DNA of 64,000 bases from an uncultured Bacteroidales bacterium (lineage in GTDB: Bacteria > Bacteroidota > Bacteroidia > Bacteroidales > P3): positions 124,001 to 188,000 of the forward strand of contig CALUHJ010000001.1 of NCBI GenBank assembly GCA_944320415.1, written 5' to 3'. Shown here one piece after another: positions 9,025-17,385 of the stretch. The position numbers and the translations under genes were made by a program. The notes under the pieces were generated by a model. That model saw only the letters and a list, made by a program, of their open reading frames with translations. It searched no databases and was not told where the DNA came from. The stretch's first letter is position 1. Each line of letters starts with the position of its first letter.

Positions 9025-9340
9025 ATATCTTTCCCGCAAGCTCAAAGCTCTCCTGCTCCGAGCCGAGAATAGGTATGCCCTCCTGCTCGCTTTGAGCAAT
9101 TGTTTCACTGTTCGGTTCCAGTCCCTTGACCAGTATTATACATGCCAGTTCCTTCAGGGAGGCTATGGCCATTATGTTCTTGTGCGTCTGCAAGGTAATC
9201 CACACCTGCCCCATCTCGGCATTGCCCATAACGTCGCTCAGAAGGTCGGACACATATCCCCCTTCTATTTCCCTGTCCAGACAGCCCGCAGCCGAAAACA
9301 CCTTGAGGTTCAAAGCCTCCACCAAATCCTTTACAACCAT
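9005..9340 (-). CDS. DRTGG-domain-like small protein
   Basis: A 111-residue protein of DRTGG type, matching the family pattern in 'LNLKVFSAAGCLDREIEGGY', 'VSDLLSDVMGNAEMGQVWIT', 'ALIILVKG'-like 'ACIILVKGLEPNSETI' and the closing 'EGIPILGSEQESFELAGKIY'. Related short proteins accompany PHP and HATPase proteins in [FeFe]-hydrogenase clusters of anaerobes. The fold is thought to bind nucleotides or act as a regulatory module, but its specific role is unknown. The first ATG (MVVKDLVEAL) lies 3 bases after the preceding gene's stop, and the 3' end overlaps the PHP start by 20 bases, fitting a coupled operon. Confidence 0.8.
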   Translation of the reverse strand: MVVKDLVEALNLKVFSAAGCLDREIEGGYVSDLLSDVMGNAEMGQVWITLQTHKNIMAIASLKELACIILVKGLEPNSETIAQSEQEGIPILGSEQESFELAGKIYAMLQG

Positions 9341-9343
9341 TAC

Positions 9344-9880
9344 TTAGAATTTTTTCTGCATTTCATCTTTCAAATAATCCTGTGCCAGCTCTATCTGACT
9401 TTCCCTGCCGGCCAACAGTTCGAACAACCTGCCCGCAAAGGCCGTAGGGCTCATGGTCTCCCCCTCCTTTGTCTGTATGGAATTTATGGTGTTTATCATG
9501 TCTTCCTTCGCATTCTTGATGTAAATCCATGCCTGCGAGGATATGTAAAGCTGCTGCGAAAGGTTGTGTTCGAATTCGTCCCTTATGTTACGTATCATCA
9601 CATCCTTCAGCAATTGTGCGTCCATGCCTGCCTGATAACACCTCAAGACGAGGTTGTTTGGAGTCATCCTCTCCAAGAACAGCACAAGCCTTTCGTAAGC
9701 CTGTATCTGCAACGGTGTGACAATCTTCCTCGTTTCAACCTCCTGTAGCTTTTGTATCTCAAGCAGGGTTTTCTTCTGTTCGTTCAGGATGAATTCCCTT
9801 GTCGTTTTATTGTTGTAGTATCCGAACATGAATATGGCAGCCAAAGCCACAACACCGATAATAATGTATGTCAATATCAT
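9344..9880 (-). CDS. Conserved Bacteroidetes membrane-anchored protein of unknown function
   Basis: A 178-residue protein that I cannot assign to a characterised family. An N-terminal transmembrane helix (about residues 3-22, LTYIIIGVVALAAIFMFGYY) is followed by a charged helical cytoplasmic or periplasmic region with recognisable blocks 'TPLQIQAYERLVLFLERMTP' and 'NLVLRCYQAGMDAQLL'. The rest is predicted mostly helical. It lies 13 bases after lepA and 3 bases before the DRTGG gene, so it is probably co-transcribed with both. Similar genes are common in Bacteroidetes as hypothetical proteins. A structural or regulatory role at the inner membrane is only a guess. Confidence 0.75.
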   Translation of the reverse strand: MILTYIIIGVVALAAIFMFGYYNNKTTREFILNEQKKTLLEIQKLQEVETRKIVTPLQIQAYERLVLFLERMTPNNLVLRCYQAGMDAQLLKDVMIRNIRDEFEHNLSQQLYISSQAWIYIKNAKEDMINTINSIQTKEGETMSPTAFAGRLFELLAGRESQIELAQDYLKDEMQKKF

Positions 9881-9893
9881 TTGCGTAATTGTT

Positions 9894-11681
9894 TTAATCC
9901 AACTTCAATACTGCAAGAAATGCGGACTGCGGAACTTCCACGTTGCCTACCTGTCTCATACGTTTCTTGCCCTCCTTTTGTTTCTCGAGCAGTTTCCTTT
10001 TACGAGATATGTCTCCTCCGTAACACTTGGCGGTGACGTCCTTCCTTACGGCCTTGACCGTCTCGCGTGCTATTATCTTGGAGCCTATCGCCGCCTGAAT
10101 GGCTATGTCAAACTGCTGTCTCGGTATTAGTTCCTTGAGCTTCTCGCACATCCTTCTGCCCAAAGGATAGGCGTTGTCGAAGTGCGTCAGTGTCGAAAGG
10201 GCATCGACAGGGTCGCCGTTGAGAAGAATCTCCAGTTTGACCAGCTTGGAGGGCTTGAATCCGGAAGGATGGTAGTCAAACGAGGCATATCCCTTGGATA
10301 TTGACTTGAGCTTGTCGTAGAAATCAAATACAACCTCGCCCAACGGCAGCTCGAACATTATTTCCGCCCTGTCTGTCGAAAGGTAATGCTGGTTCTTGAG
10401 TATCCCCCTTTTCTCTATGCAGAGCGTCATCACCGGTCCTATGAACTCCGTACGGGTTATTATCGAGGCGTTTATGTAAGGCTCCTCGATGAAGTCTATG
10501 TAGTTCGGTTCGGGCAGCCCCGAAGGGTTGTAAACGTCTATCACCTCGTGTTTTGTGGTGTGTACCTTGTAGTTGACGTTAGGCACGGTGGTTATAACGT
10601 CGAGGTTGAACTCCCTCGTGAGCCTTTCCTGCACTATCTCCATGTGCAGCAATCCGAGGAATCCGCATCGGAAACCGAATCCCAAAGCCAGCGAACTTTC
10701 AGGCTCGAAGGTAAGGGAGGCATCGTTCAACTGCAGCTTCTCTATGCATGAGCGCAATTCCTCATAGTCGTCAGAATCCACGGGATATATGCCCGCAAAA
10801 ACCATGGGCTTGACGTTCTCGAAACCCGCAATGGCTTCCGAACAGGGATTCTCAACAGAGGTTATGGTGTCTCCCACTTTCACCTCGGAGGAGGTCTTTA
10901 TACCGGATATTATATAGCCTACGTTTCCGCATTCCAATTTTGGCTGAGGAATCAGTTTTAGTCCCAGTACGCCTATTTCATCGGCTATGTATTCCCTTCC
11001 CGTATTGACGAATTTGACCTTTTCACCCTTTCTTATGCTTCCGTTCATTATCCTGAAGTAGGAAATGATGCCTCTGAAGGAATTGAATACAGAGTCGAAG
11101 ATGAGGGCCTGCAAAGGCGCCTCATTGCTGCCTTTTGGAGGCGGTATGCATTTTATTATCCTCTCAAGTATGGTTTCAACTCCCAGACCCGTCTTGCCGC
11201 TTGCCGGAATTATCTCCTCCGGTTTGCATCCTATCAGTTCCACTATCTGGTCCTTCACCTCTTCGGGCATGGCGTTGGGAAGGTCCATCTTGTTCAGCAC
11301 GGGTATTATCTCCAAATCGTTGTCTATCGCCTGATAAAGGTTGGATATGGTTTGTGCCTGAATGCCCTGAGTGGCGTCCACAATAAGCAAGGCACCCTCG
11401 CAGGCGGCTATCGAACGGGAGACCTCATAGGAAAAGTCGACATGCCCCGGAGTGTCTATCAGGTTGAGGAAATAGTCCTTGTCTTCAAACCTGTACTTCA
11501 TCTGTATGGCATGACTCTTGATGGTTATTCCCCTTTCCTTTTCGAGTTCCATATCGTCCAGCACCTGAGCTTCCATTTCCCTTTGGGAAACGGTGTCGGT
11601 AAATTCGAGCAGTCTGTCGGCCAGAGTACTTTTCCCATGGTCGATATGAGCGATGATGCAGAAGTTTCTAATATTGTCCAT
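9894..11681 (-). CDS. lepA: Elongation factor 4 (LepA), ribosome-associated GTPase
   Basis: A 595-residue translational GTPase. G1 is '[16 protein letters not shown]' near residue 10, followed by the switch region '[11 protein letters not shown]', G3 'DTPGHVDF' near 78 and G4 'NKMD' near 132. EF-G-like domains II, III and V follow. The LepA-specific C-terminal domain ends with '[20 protein letters not shown]' and '[20 protein letters not shown]'. LepA binds stalled or initiating ribosomes and improves translation under stress. The length is that of the family (about 600). It is the first gene of the minus-strand run to 7277, and the start [18 protein letters not shown] is standard. Confidence 0.97.
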   Translation of the reverse strand: MDNIRNFCIIAHIDHGKSTLADRLLEFTDTVSQREMEAQVLDDMELEKERGITIKSHAIQMKYRFEDKDYFLNLIDTPGHVDFSYEVSRSIAACEGALLIVDATQGIQAQTISNLYQAIDNDLEIIPVLNKMDLPNAMPEEVKDQIVELIGCKPEEIIPASGKTGLGVETILERIIKCIPPPKGSNEAPLQALIFDSVFNSFRGIISYFRIMNGSIRKGEKVKFVNTGREYIADEIGVLGLKLIPQPKLECGNVGYIISGIKTSSEVKVGDTITSVENPCSEAIAGFENVKPMVFAGIYPVDSDDYEELRSCIEKLQLNDASLTFEPESSLALGFGFRCGFLGLLHMEIVQERLTREFNLDVITTVPNVNYKVHTTKHEVIDVYNPSGLPEPNYIDFIEEPYINASIITRTEFIGPVMTLCIEKRGILKNQHYLSTDRAEIMFELPLGEVVFDFYDKLKSISKGYASFDYHPSGFKPSKLVKLEILLNGDPVDALSTLTHFDNAYPLGRRMCEKLKELIPRQQFDIAIQAAIGSKIIARETVKAVRKDVTAKCYGGDISRKRKLLEKQKEGKKRMRQVGNVEVPQSAFLAVLKLD

Positions 11682-11707
11682 ATTCCATATTTAAGTCAAC
11701 ACTTTGG

Positions 11708-11715
11708 CAAAAGTA
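11708..11715 (-). promoter_or_regulatory. Candidate -7 element for the lepA operon
   Basis: It reads TACTTTTG on the minus strand, about 27 bases before the lepA ATG. The -33 partner is not evident. Confidence 0.45.
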
Positions 11716-11786
11716 CGAAAAAAGGACAAGATTGTAATCGCGGCCGAAAAAAAACTTAAAAACGAAAGGTTTTTCAAGTCAGACGG

Positions 11787-11821
11787 TCCATGAAAACGAA
11801 ACGGCTTTTTGTTTTCATGGA
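11787..11821. repeat. Perfect inverted repeat in the divergent lepA / exported-protein intergenic region
   Basis: An 11-base arm (TCCATGAAAAC) and its exact complement surround a 13-base loop. Because the flanking genes diverge, this is unlikely to be an ordinary terminator. It may be a protein-binding site or a remnant of a mobile hairpin element. The 379-base gap 11682-12060 also holds the related A/T-rich hairpin at 11844-11870 and the 12-G tract; I see no gene in it. Confidence 0.6.
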
Positions 11822-11957
11822 ATTTGATTTTGAAAAAACGTTTTCAGAATTCATTTTTTTCTTTTCTGAATAGATTTATGCTTTTTTCATGAACCCCTTA
11901 TTTTATTAGTAGTTTGTGAAATTTAAAAGTTAAATTATTGATAAAAATCCCTAAAAT

Positions 11958-11997
11958 GGGGGGGGGGGGTATTATATTTGAAAATGTATTATCTTTG
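11958..11997 (+). promoter_or_regulatory. 12-G homopolymer next to a -7 box: candidate phase-variable promoter
   Basis: A run of 12 G residues (11958-11969) occupies the position where the -33 element would be for the TATCTTTG box at 11990-11997. That box matches the -7 consensus exactly and lies 63 bases before the first ATG. No TTTG occurs at the normal 19-base spacing in this version. Changes in tract length by slippage would move upstream DNA relative to the -7 box and could change expression of the exported proteins downstream. The tract is seen; the switching is inferred. Confidence 0.6.
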
Positions 11998-12060
11998 CAG
12001 TTCCGAAATAATTGTTTATTTGTAGTGAACAAATAAAATAGATAACAAATTAAAAAAAGG

Positions 12061-12300
12061 ATGAAAATGAGAAAGACGTTATTTATTGCGGCATTTGCCC
12101 TGTGTTCGGCATTTGCCTGCGATGTTAAGGCGCAAACGCCCCCTGTTCCGGGAGTAGGAGCAACAAATTTGGCAGAAGGTGATGCAGTTCGTAACAATGC
12201 GACAACTCCTGTCGGTTCCGCCACCTTGTTGCTTTTGTCGATGTTGGGTTGTGCAACGGGAGCCAAATTGTATATGAACAACAAAAGGAAAGGAGAATAG
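12061..12300 (+). CDS. Small exported protein with C-terminal hydrophobic anchor
   Basis: A 79-residue protein of unknown function. Residues 1-25 form a signal peptide (MRKTLFIAAFALCSAFACDV, ending KAQ). A short polar stretch rich in Pro, Gly and Asn follows. The end is tripartite: TPVGSATLLLLSMLGCATGA, a hydrophobic helix, then the basic tail KLYMNNKRKGE. This layout resembles sorting tails such as PEP-CTERM or LPXTG-like signals, but I recognise no known family motif. Translation may begin at 12061 or at the second Met (12067). It ends 3 bases before the following T9SS protein gene, so both are probably made together under the promoter at 11990-11997. Confidence 0.75.
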   Translation: MKMRKTLFIAAFALCSAFACDVKAQTPPVPGVGATNLAEGDAVRNNATTPVGSATLLLLSMLGCATGAKLYMNNKRKGE

Positions 12301-12303
12301 GCC

Positions 12304-14775
12304 ATGAGAAAGTTTAATGCATTGTTTGTATTTGCCTTCGGCTTGTTCTTCGGCTTGTCTGCTTTTGCACAGACTGAAGTATATGATGAGGCAAGTTTCT
12401 GGGCTGTTCGGAACAATTTGTCTGAAGATTATATTCAGACGGCGGATATAACCCTTACTGATGCTTCAAAAAGTATATACCAGATAGGTTCTACTGCCGT
12501 TCAGGACGGAGTTGCTTTCAGCGGTACATACGATGGAGGCGGCCATGCAATAAGAGTTGCCTTTTCTGACGGTACAAACAGAAACAAGGCATTGTTCGGT
12601 GTCAATGAGGGAACGATAAAGAATCTGTCATTGGAGAACATAAATGTAGTTGCAACAGGTGATGCGATAAAGCAGGTAGCCGTTTTGTGCTGGGACAACA
12701 AGGGAAACATCGAGAACATAAAGGCAACAGGTTGTTCCGTAAGCAATGATTATGCAAGCAGTGAAAGAGGTGGTGCCATAATAACTGCTTTGAATGTCGG
12801 AAATGTTTACAATTGTCATGCCACAGGTTGTACCGTAAACGTATATGGAAATGCCGGTGGAATTGTAGGCAGAATGGGATATTATGGAGATACCCAAGAT
12901 ATTGATGGAAGTATCTCATATTGTTCTTTCCAAGGTAGTGTTACTTCAAGGCGAGTTGCGGCGAATTGTACAGGAAATGCAAGCGGAATAGTAGGAGAGA
13001 TTGTGTCGGGTACTGTAAAAGGTTGTCTTGTTGAAAATGGTACTACTGTTACAAGAGAAGGAACTTTTAATGCAGGTGGTAACAATTATGTACGTGATGT
13101 TGCAGGTATAGGAGTTGCTTCACATCAGATTCCTGATGGAGGAAATGTAAGTGTGGGAAATTGTTATTCTGCTGCGGAACTTTCAACAGGTTTTGGTGGT
13201 GAATCTCATCCAATTTCGACTGATGGATATCATCATGACAGTTATACAAGCGCAGATGGCTCACCTGAATATTTATTGAATCAATTGAATGCAGGGCTTG
13301 AACCTCCTGCTTTTGAAATAGGTCCTGACGGTCAGATTACATACATAGACCAGACAGAATTTGCTTCGGAATTGACAACAACACAGGACGGAGACTTCCT
13401 TTCTCCTGAAACATGGGGTGGTAACAAAAGATTCAGCAATGCCACTGCAACCAGAATTACGATAAATCATAAAGTGAATTTGACAAGAGATGTTGTAATA
13501 CCTTCAAATATAGTTGTGGCATTTGGAGAACAGGGTTCTTTCACAATAAACAATGAAGGAAGTTTTGTTACTTGCGGTCAGGAAATAAAGAATCTTACGA
13601 TAGAGAGAGCTATTAACGCGGAAAAGTGGAACTTCATAGGTTTGGCGAACAGTACAAATGTTGATCCTTTGGCTGCAGAAGGATTGCCTAATCTATGGGC
13701 GTTGCCGTTTGATTACAGTCAGAACGCATGGAGTACAGAATATTTGCATACCGGAGATGCTTTGGAAAGAGGTAATGGTATATTTGTGTCTTCAGGTTAT
13801 AGTTCCGGTGCAGTTGTGGCATCACAATCAGCATTACATACGGATGTTGATGTAGCGGTAACTAAAACCATACAGGGTTCCGCTAATGGCAACGGTTATT
13901 GGATGGCATTGGCCAATCCTTACATGGGAATGTTGGATGTAGCCAAGTTTTTGGGAGACAATACTTCTGTACAAGGAGAATGTGTCTATACTTACAATGG
14001 TACGACATTCTTTGACTATTATCCAAGTGTATCTGTAGGACAAGGATTCTTTGTAAATATGGGAAGCACCGGAGAAAAAACAATAAACTTTAAACCTTCC
14101 CAAATGATGGGATATCCTTCCACTGGAGCCAAGACGGTTGCAAGGGAAAGGGAATATGTAATGGTATCTGTTTCTACGGACGGTTACAAGGTTCCTGTAA
14201 GAATATGCCGTAACGAGTTGGCAAGTCAGGAGTATGACATATTCGACGCTAACAAGATGTTCGGAGACGGTAGTGTTGCAGAGCCTTATTTCGTAACCGA
14301 GGGCATAAATCTTTGCAAGGAAGAGATAAAGAGCATGCCATATTACGCGACTATGAACATCAAGAGCGGAGAGGCTCGCACGGTAGAGATAGTTGCCGAT
14401 GCGATACCTGAGGGATACAGCGCAACCTTGATAGACGGAGATGAGGAGATAGAGTTGACCGAAGGCATGGTTTACACTACGGACATAGCGAGCGGAGAGA
14501 ATGCAGAGAGGTTCAAGTTGTTGATAGGCGAGAAGAACGTATCGTTGGAAGATGCCGAGGCAGTAGAGAATCTTATACAGGTAAGCAACATTGGACGCAG
14601 GGTAAACATATCGGCAGATGGTGCGATAGATGTTGAGGTTTACAATGCCTTGGGACAGAAGGTTTACTCAACGACAAACAACAGCTTTGCTTTGGACGGA
14701 GTTTCAGCCGGCGCATACGTGATAAAGGTAAGCAACGGCAAGAGCGTCAAGAGTGAAAAGATAATTCTTCAATAA
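12304..14775 (+). CDS. Exported GLUG/beta-helix-like protein with T9SS type A sorting domain
   Basis: An 823-residue secreted protein. The signal peptide ends at LSAFAQ (residue 23). Residues 40-330 show Gly/Asn-rich repeats such as 'GTIKNLSLENINVVATGD', 'NIENIKATGCSV' and 'AGGIVGRMG', typical of GLUG-like right-handed beta-helical surface proteins. A second region (about 350-740) forms beta-rich modules ending with 'KIRNEL'-like strands and 'EYDIFDANKMFGDGS'. The last 75 residues (ISADGAIDVEVYNALGQKVY, 'LDGVSAGAYVIKVSNGKSVK', KIILQ) are a type A sorting domain, so the protein should be exported by T9SS and anchored or released at the surface. It is likely an adhesin or shell protein; the ligand is unknown. 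Confidence 0.88.
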   Translation: MRKFNALFVFAFGLFFGLSAFAQTEVYDEASFWAVRNNLSEDYIQTADITLTDASKSIYQIGSTAVQDGVAFSGTYDGGGHAIRVAFSDGTNRNKALFGVNEGTIKNLSLENINVVATGDAIKQVAVLCWDNKGNIENIKATGCSVSNDYASSERGGAIITALNVGNVYNCHATGCTVNVYGNAGGIVGRMGYYGDTQDIDGSISYCSFQGSVTSRRVAANCTGNASGIVGEIVSGTVKGCLVENGTTVTREGTFNAGGNNYVRDVAGIGVASHQIPDGGNVSVGNCYSAAELSTGFGGESHPISTDGYHHDSYTSADGSPEYLLNQLNAGLEPPAFEIGPDGQITYIDQTEFASELTTTQDGDFLSPETWGGNKRFSNATATRITINHKVNLTRDVVIPSNIVVAFGEQGSFTINNEGSFVTCGQEIKNLTIERAINAEKWNFIGLANSTNVDPLAAEGLPNLWALPFDYSQNAWSTEYLHTGDALERGNGIFVSSGYSSGAVVASQSALHTDVDVAVTKTIQGSANGNGYWMALANPYMGMLDVAKFLGDNTSVQGECVYTYNGTTFFDYYPSVSVGQGFFVNMGSTGEKTINFKPSQMMGYPSTGAKTVAREREYVMVSVSTDGYKVPVRICRNELASQEYDIFDANKMFGDGSVAEPYFVTEGINLCKEEIKSMPYYATMNIKSGEARTVEIVADAIPEGYSATLIDGDEEIELTEGMVYTTDIASGENAERFKLLIGEKNVSLEDAEAVENLIQVSNIGRRVNISADGAIDVEVYNALGQKVYSTTNNSFALDGVSAGAYVIKVSNGKSVKSEKIILQ

Positions 14776-14802
14776 TAAGCTTTTTAATTAAACATCTGAG
14801 AG

Positions 14803-14830
14803 GGCGTCTTCGAAAGGAGACGCCTTTTTT
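14803..14830 (+). terminator. Rho-independent terminator after the T9SS protein gene
   Basis: A GGCGTCT / AGACGCC stem with an 8-base loop, followed by six T residues, about 28 bases after the stop codon. Confidence 0.9.
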
Positions 14831-14870
14831 GTTCATGCTTGTAATTTGTATCAAATAGTGGTTGATGTTA

Positions 14871-14899
14871 TTTGGGTATAATTTATTTTTGTAACTTTG
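14871..14899 (+). promoter_or_regulatory. Promoter of rsgA
   Basis: TAACTTTG at 14892-14899 matches the -7 consensus, and TTTG lies at 14871-14874 (17-base spacing). Transcription would start near 14906, which rules out the upstream in-frame ATG at 14872 as the translation start. Confidence 0.7.
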
Positions 14900-14919
14900 A
14901 ATCCGAAAAACGGCATGAG

Positions 14920-15861
14920 ATGCAGGAAGGGACGGTTGTCAGAACAACGGGTAATCATTGTACGGTCAGGACGGATGAGGGCCGTTCGGTTGAATGTTGT
15001 CTTAAGGGAAGGTTCAAGATAAGCGGCATAAAGTCCACCAATCCTTTGGCGGTGGGTGACAGGGTTCTGTTTGTCTGCAGTGACCCTAATGATTACGGAT
15101 TGATATGTGAGATAAGACCGCGACGGAACTACATAATAAGGAAAGCGGCCAAGCTCTCAAAGCAGACGCATATCATAGCTGCCAACATGGACCAGGCTTT
15201 GTTGATTGTTACTGCGGCCATGCCGCGTACGAGTACGGGATTCATTGACAGGTTCCTTCTTACCTGTGAGGCTTACCATATTCCATGCATACTGGTATTC
15301 AACAAGATTGATGTATATGACGGTGAAGCAAAGGAATACCTCTCTTATATGAAGGATATTTACAAGCAGGCGGGTTATGCCTGCATTGAGACCTCTGCCT
15401 TGGACGGACGTGGATTGGAGGACTTGAAAAGCGTTTTGAAAGACAGAACCACGTTGCTTTCCGGACATTCGGGAGTAGGCAAGAGTACTTTGATAAATGC
15501 GATAGAACCGGGCCTTGACCTCAAGACGTCCGAGGTATCGCTGAGCAATATGAAGGGACGGCATACCACTACATTTGCGCAGATGTACCCGTTGTCGTTC
15601 GGGGCATACATAATAGATACTCCCGGAATAAGGTCTTTCGGCATGGTGGACTTCAAGAAAGAGGAACTGGCCTTGTATTATCCGGAGATGAAGCTGAGAC
15701 TTTCAGGATGCAGGTATTATAATTGTACGCATATACATGAACCGCAATGCGCGATAAAGGAGGCTGTGGAAAAAGGTGAGATATCGCGTGAAAGATATGA
15801 GAATTATGTGAATATTTTCAATGGTGAGGAATTGCAGAAGGACGAATGGGAAAACAGATAG
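14920..15861 (+). CDS. rsgA: Ribosome small-subunit-dependent GTPase RsgA
   Basis: A 313-residue circularly permuted GTPase that helps mature the 30S subunit. An N-terminal OB fold begins MQEGTVVRTTGNHCTVRTDE. The G motifs appear in permuted order: NKID near 121, then 'SGHSGVGKSTLINAI' near 180 and DTPGIRSFG near 232. A C-terminal zinc motif follows with Cys and His in 'CRYYNCTHIHEPQC' near 265-278. The frame is open to an ATG at 14872, but that lies upstream of the -7 box at 14892-14899, so I use 14920. The gene is followed closely by dtd (7 bases). The length is typical. Confidence 0.96.
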   Translation: MQEGTVVRTTGNHCTVRTDEGRSVECCLKGRFKISGIKSTNPLAVGDRVLFVCSDPNDYGLICEIRPRRNYIIRKAAKLSKQTHIIAANMDQALLIVTAAMPRTSTGFIDRFLLTCEAYHIPCILVFNKIDVYDGEAKEYLSYMKDIYKQAGYACIETSALDGRGLEDLKSVLKDRTTLLSGHSGVGKSTLINAIEPGLDLKTSEVSLSNMKGRHTTTFAQMYPLSFGAYIIDTPGIRSFGMVDFKKEELALYYPEMKLRLSGCRYYNCTHIHEPQCAIKEAVEKGEISRERYENYVNIFNGEELQKDEWENR

Positions 15862-15868
15862 ATGAAAG

Positions 15869-16321
15869 ATGAGAACGGTAATACAGAAAGTAAAACGTGC
15901 GACGCTTAGGATAGATTCCAGGGTTCATTCCGAGATAGGAGAGGGATTGCTTGTCCTTTTGGGCATAGAGGACAGCGACACGATGGAGGACATAGAATGG
16001 CTGGTGGCCAAGATTTGCAGGTTGAGGATATTTGATGATGAAAAAGGTGTGATGAATCTTTCGGTGGAGGATATACACGGGGAGATAATGGTTGTCAGTC
16101 AGTTCACGTTGCATGCCAGTTGCAGGAAAGGCAATCGTCCCACTTATCTGAGGGCTTCCAAGCCTGAATTTTCCGAGCCGATGTACAACAAGTTCGTAGA
16201 GAGTATAGGGCAGTTCTTTTCCGGTCCCGTAAAAACGGGAGTGTTCGGGGCGGACATGCAGATAGAGCTTGTCAACAACGGACCTACAACGATAATTATA
16301 GATACGAAAAACAAGGAGTGA
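15869..16321 (+). CDS. dtd: D-aminoacyl-tRNA deacylase
   Basis: A 150-residue DTD-family enzyme that hydrolyses D-amino acids wrongly attached to tRNA. The diagnostic motifs are both present: SQFTL near residue 77 (in 'VVSQFTLHASCRKGNRP') and the Gly-cisPro-type loop 'NNGPTTIIIDTK' near 137. The start MRTVIQKVKRATL is standard. It lies 7 bases after rsgA and 4 bases before the small membrane protein gene, indicating one operon concerned with translation quality and ribosome maturation. Confidence 0.96.
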   Translation: MRTVIQKVKRATLRIDSRVHSEIGEGLLVLLGIEDSDTMEDIEWLVAKICRLRIFDDEKGVMNLSVEDIHGEIMVVSQFTLHASCRKGNRPTYLRASKPEFSEPMYNKFVESIGQFFSGPVKTGVFGADMQIELVNNGPTTIIIDTKNKE

Positions 16322-16325
16322 TAAT

Positions 16326-16577
16326 ATGAAAACGGTATTGATTGTATTGGGGGTAAGCGTGATTGTTCTGGCCTTGAGCTTTTGTTTCATAGGCATCAAG
16401 ATGTTTGTCAAGAAGAACGGGGAGTTCAAGCGTCATTGTGCGAGTGTTGATCCTATGACTGGAGACCGTACCTCTTGTGTTTGCGGCAAGAGGAATGTGT
16501 TTGAGGACAAGTGTGATTCTCATCATAAGTACAGTCCTTTGGAGGTTAACAGGGAATTGTTGGAAGAAACAAGATAA
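16326..16577 (+). CDS. Small cysteine-rich single-span membrane protein
   Basis: An 83-residue protein with one N-terminal transmembrane helix (about residues 4-27) and a short polar tail. The tail holds Cys at 38, 51, 53 and 63, arranged as C-x12-CVC-x9-C, plus two adjacent His. The pattern resembles a small metal- or cluster-binding membrane protein, somewhat like NqrM, the small maturation factor of Na+-NQR, but the match is only of layout and I would not name it. Similar proteins occur widely in Bacteroidetes without assigned function. It sits between dtd and a methyltransferase gene (9-base gap) in the same orientation. Confidence 0.75.
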   Translation: MKTVLIVLGVSVIVLALSFCFIGIKMFVKKNGEFKRHCASVDPMTGDRTSCVCGKRNVFEDKCDSHHKYSPLEVNRELLEETR

Positions 16578-16586
16578 ATAATACTT

Positions 16587-17366
16587 ATGCAGAAGCGACA
16601 TAAAGACAGACGGCAGTATTTTGACGAGGAGGTACAGACCACCGAGAAATATTATATTCCTTATCTGGAGAAGTATTTGGATTCGTTTCCCGATACGGTT
16701 TTTGAGGTCGGATGCGGGGAGGGTGGAAACCTTCTGCCTTTTGCCCGAAGGGGCAGTGATGTTGTTGGCCTTGACATAGAAGAGGAGCGGATAAGGCAGG
16801 CGGAGGATTTCTTCGGACAGAACGGACAGAAGGGTCTGTTCATTGCCTGTGACATTCTCTCTCTTAAGGGATTGGACAGGCGTTTTCGATTGATAATGCT
16901 TCATGATGTGATAGAGCACATAATGGACAAGAAGGCTTTATTGCTGTTGCTTAAGGATTATCTTGAAAAGGACGGGTTCGTATATATCGGTTTTCCGGCG
17001 TGGTACATGCCTTTCGGAGGACATCAACAGATAGCACGGAACGGATTCGTGTCCCATTGTCCGTTTCTGCATTTGTTGCCTTACGCTTTGTATTCAAGGC
17101 TTCTGAACATGCTTGAGAAGGATAAGGGAATAGTAAGGGAGTTGTTGAGTGTCAAGAGGACGCGTTGCACGATAGAGATGTTCCGCAAGCTGGTTGAACA
17201 AACCGGTTATGATATTGTCAACGAACAGTTGTATTTCATCAACCCTCACTATGAGGTCAAGTTCGGACTCAGGCCCCGCAAACTATACGGATTTATCGGT
17301 GCCATTCCTTTTGTAAGGAATTTTTTCAGTACCAGTTGTTTTTATCTTATACGAAGCAAGAAATAA
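16587..17366 (+). CDS. Class I SAM-dependent methyltransferase
   Basis: A 259-residue Rossmann-fold methyltransferase. The SAM-binding motif I is 'TVFEVGCGEGGNLLPFARRG' (residues 38-57), followed by the acidic motif II 'VVGLDIEEERI' near 61 and a post-I 'FRLIMLHDVIEHIMDK' near 100, typical of UbiG/Methyltransf_11-like enzymes. The C-terminal half is longer than the minimal fold and rich in aromatic residues, suggesting a small-molecule or lipid substrate, which I cannot identify. It is the last gene of the rsgA run and converges on the OmpA-like gene; only 19 bases separate the two stops, and I see no clear terminator there. Confidence 0.9.
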   Translation: MQKRHKDRRQYFDEEVQTTEKYYIPYLEKYLDSFPDTVFEVGCGEGGNLLPFARRGSDVVGLDIEEERIRQAEDFFGQNGQKGLFIACDILSLKGLDRRFRLIMLHDVIEHIMDKKALLLLLKDYLEKDGFVYIGFPAWYMPFGGHQQIARNGFVSHCPFLHLLPYALYSRLLNMLEKDKGIVRELLSVKRTRCTIEMFRKLVEQTGYDIVNEQLYFINPHYEVKFGLRPRKLYGFIGAIPFVRNFFSTSCFYLIRSKK

Positions 17367-17385
17367 GAATAAGCAATAGATTTGT

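Noticed and set aside
11787..11821. The inverted repeat as the end of an invertible promoter
   Set aside because: The arms are only 35 bases apart from end to end and no second matching pair or site-specific recombinase gene is visible, so a simple hairpin is more likely.
11898..12416. A 172-codon minus-strand frame covering the poly-G tract and small exported gene
   Set aside because: It runs antisense through the promoter and signal peptide, and includes no domain.
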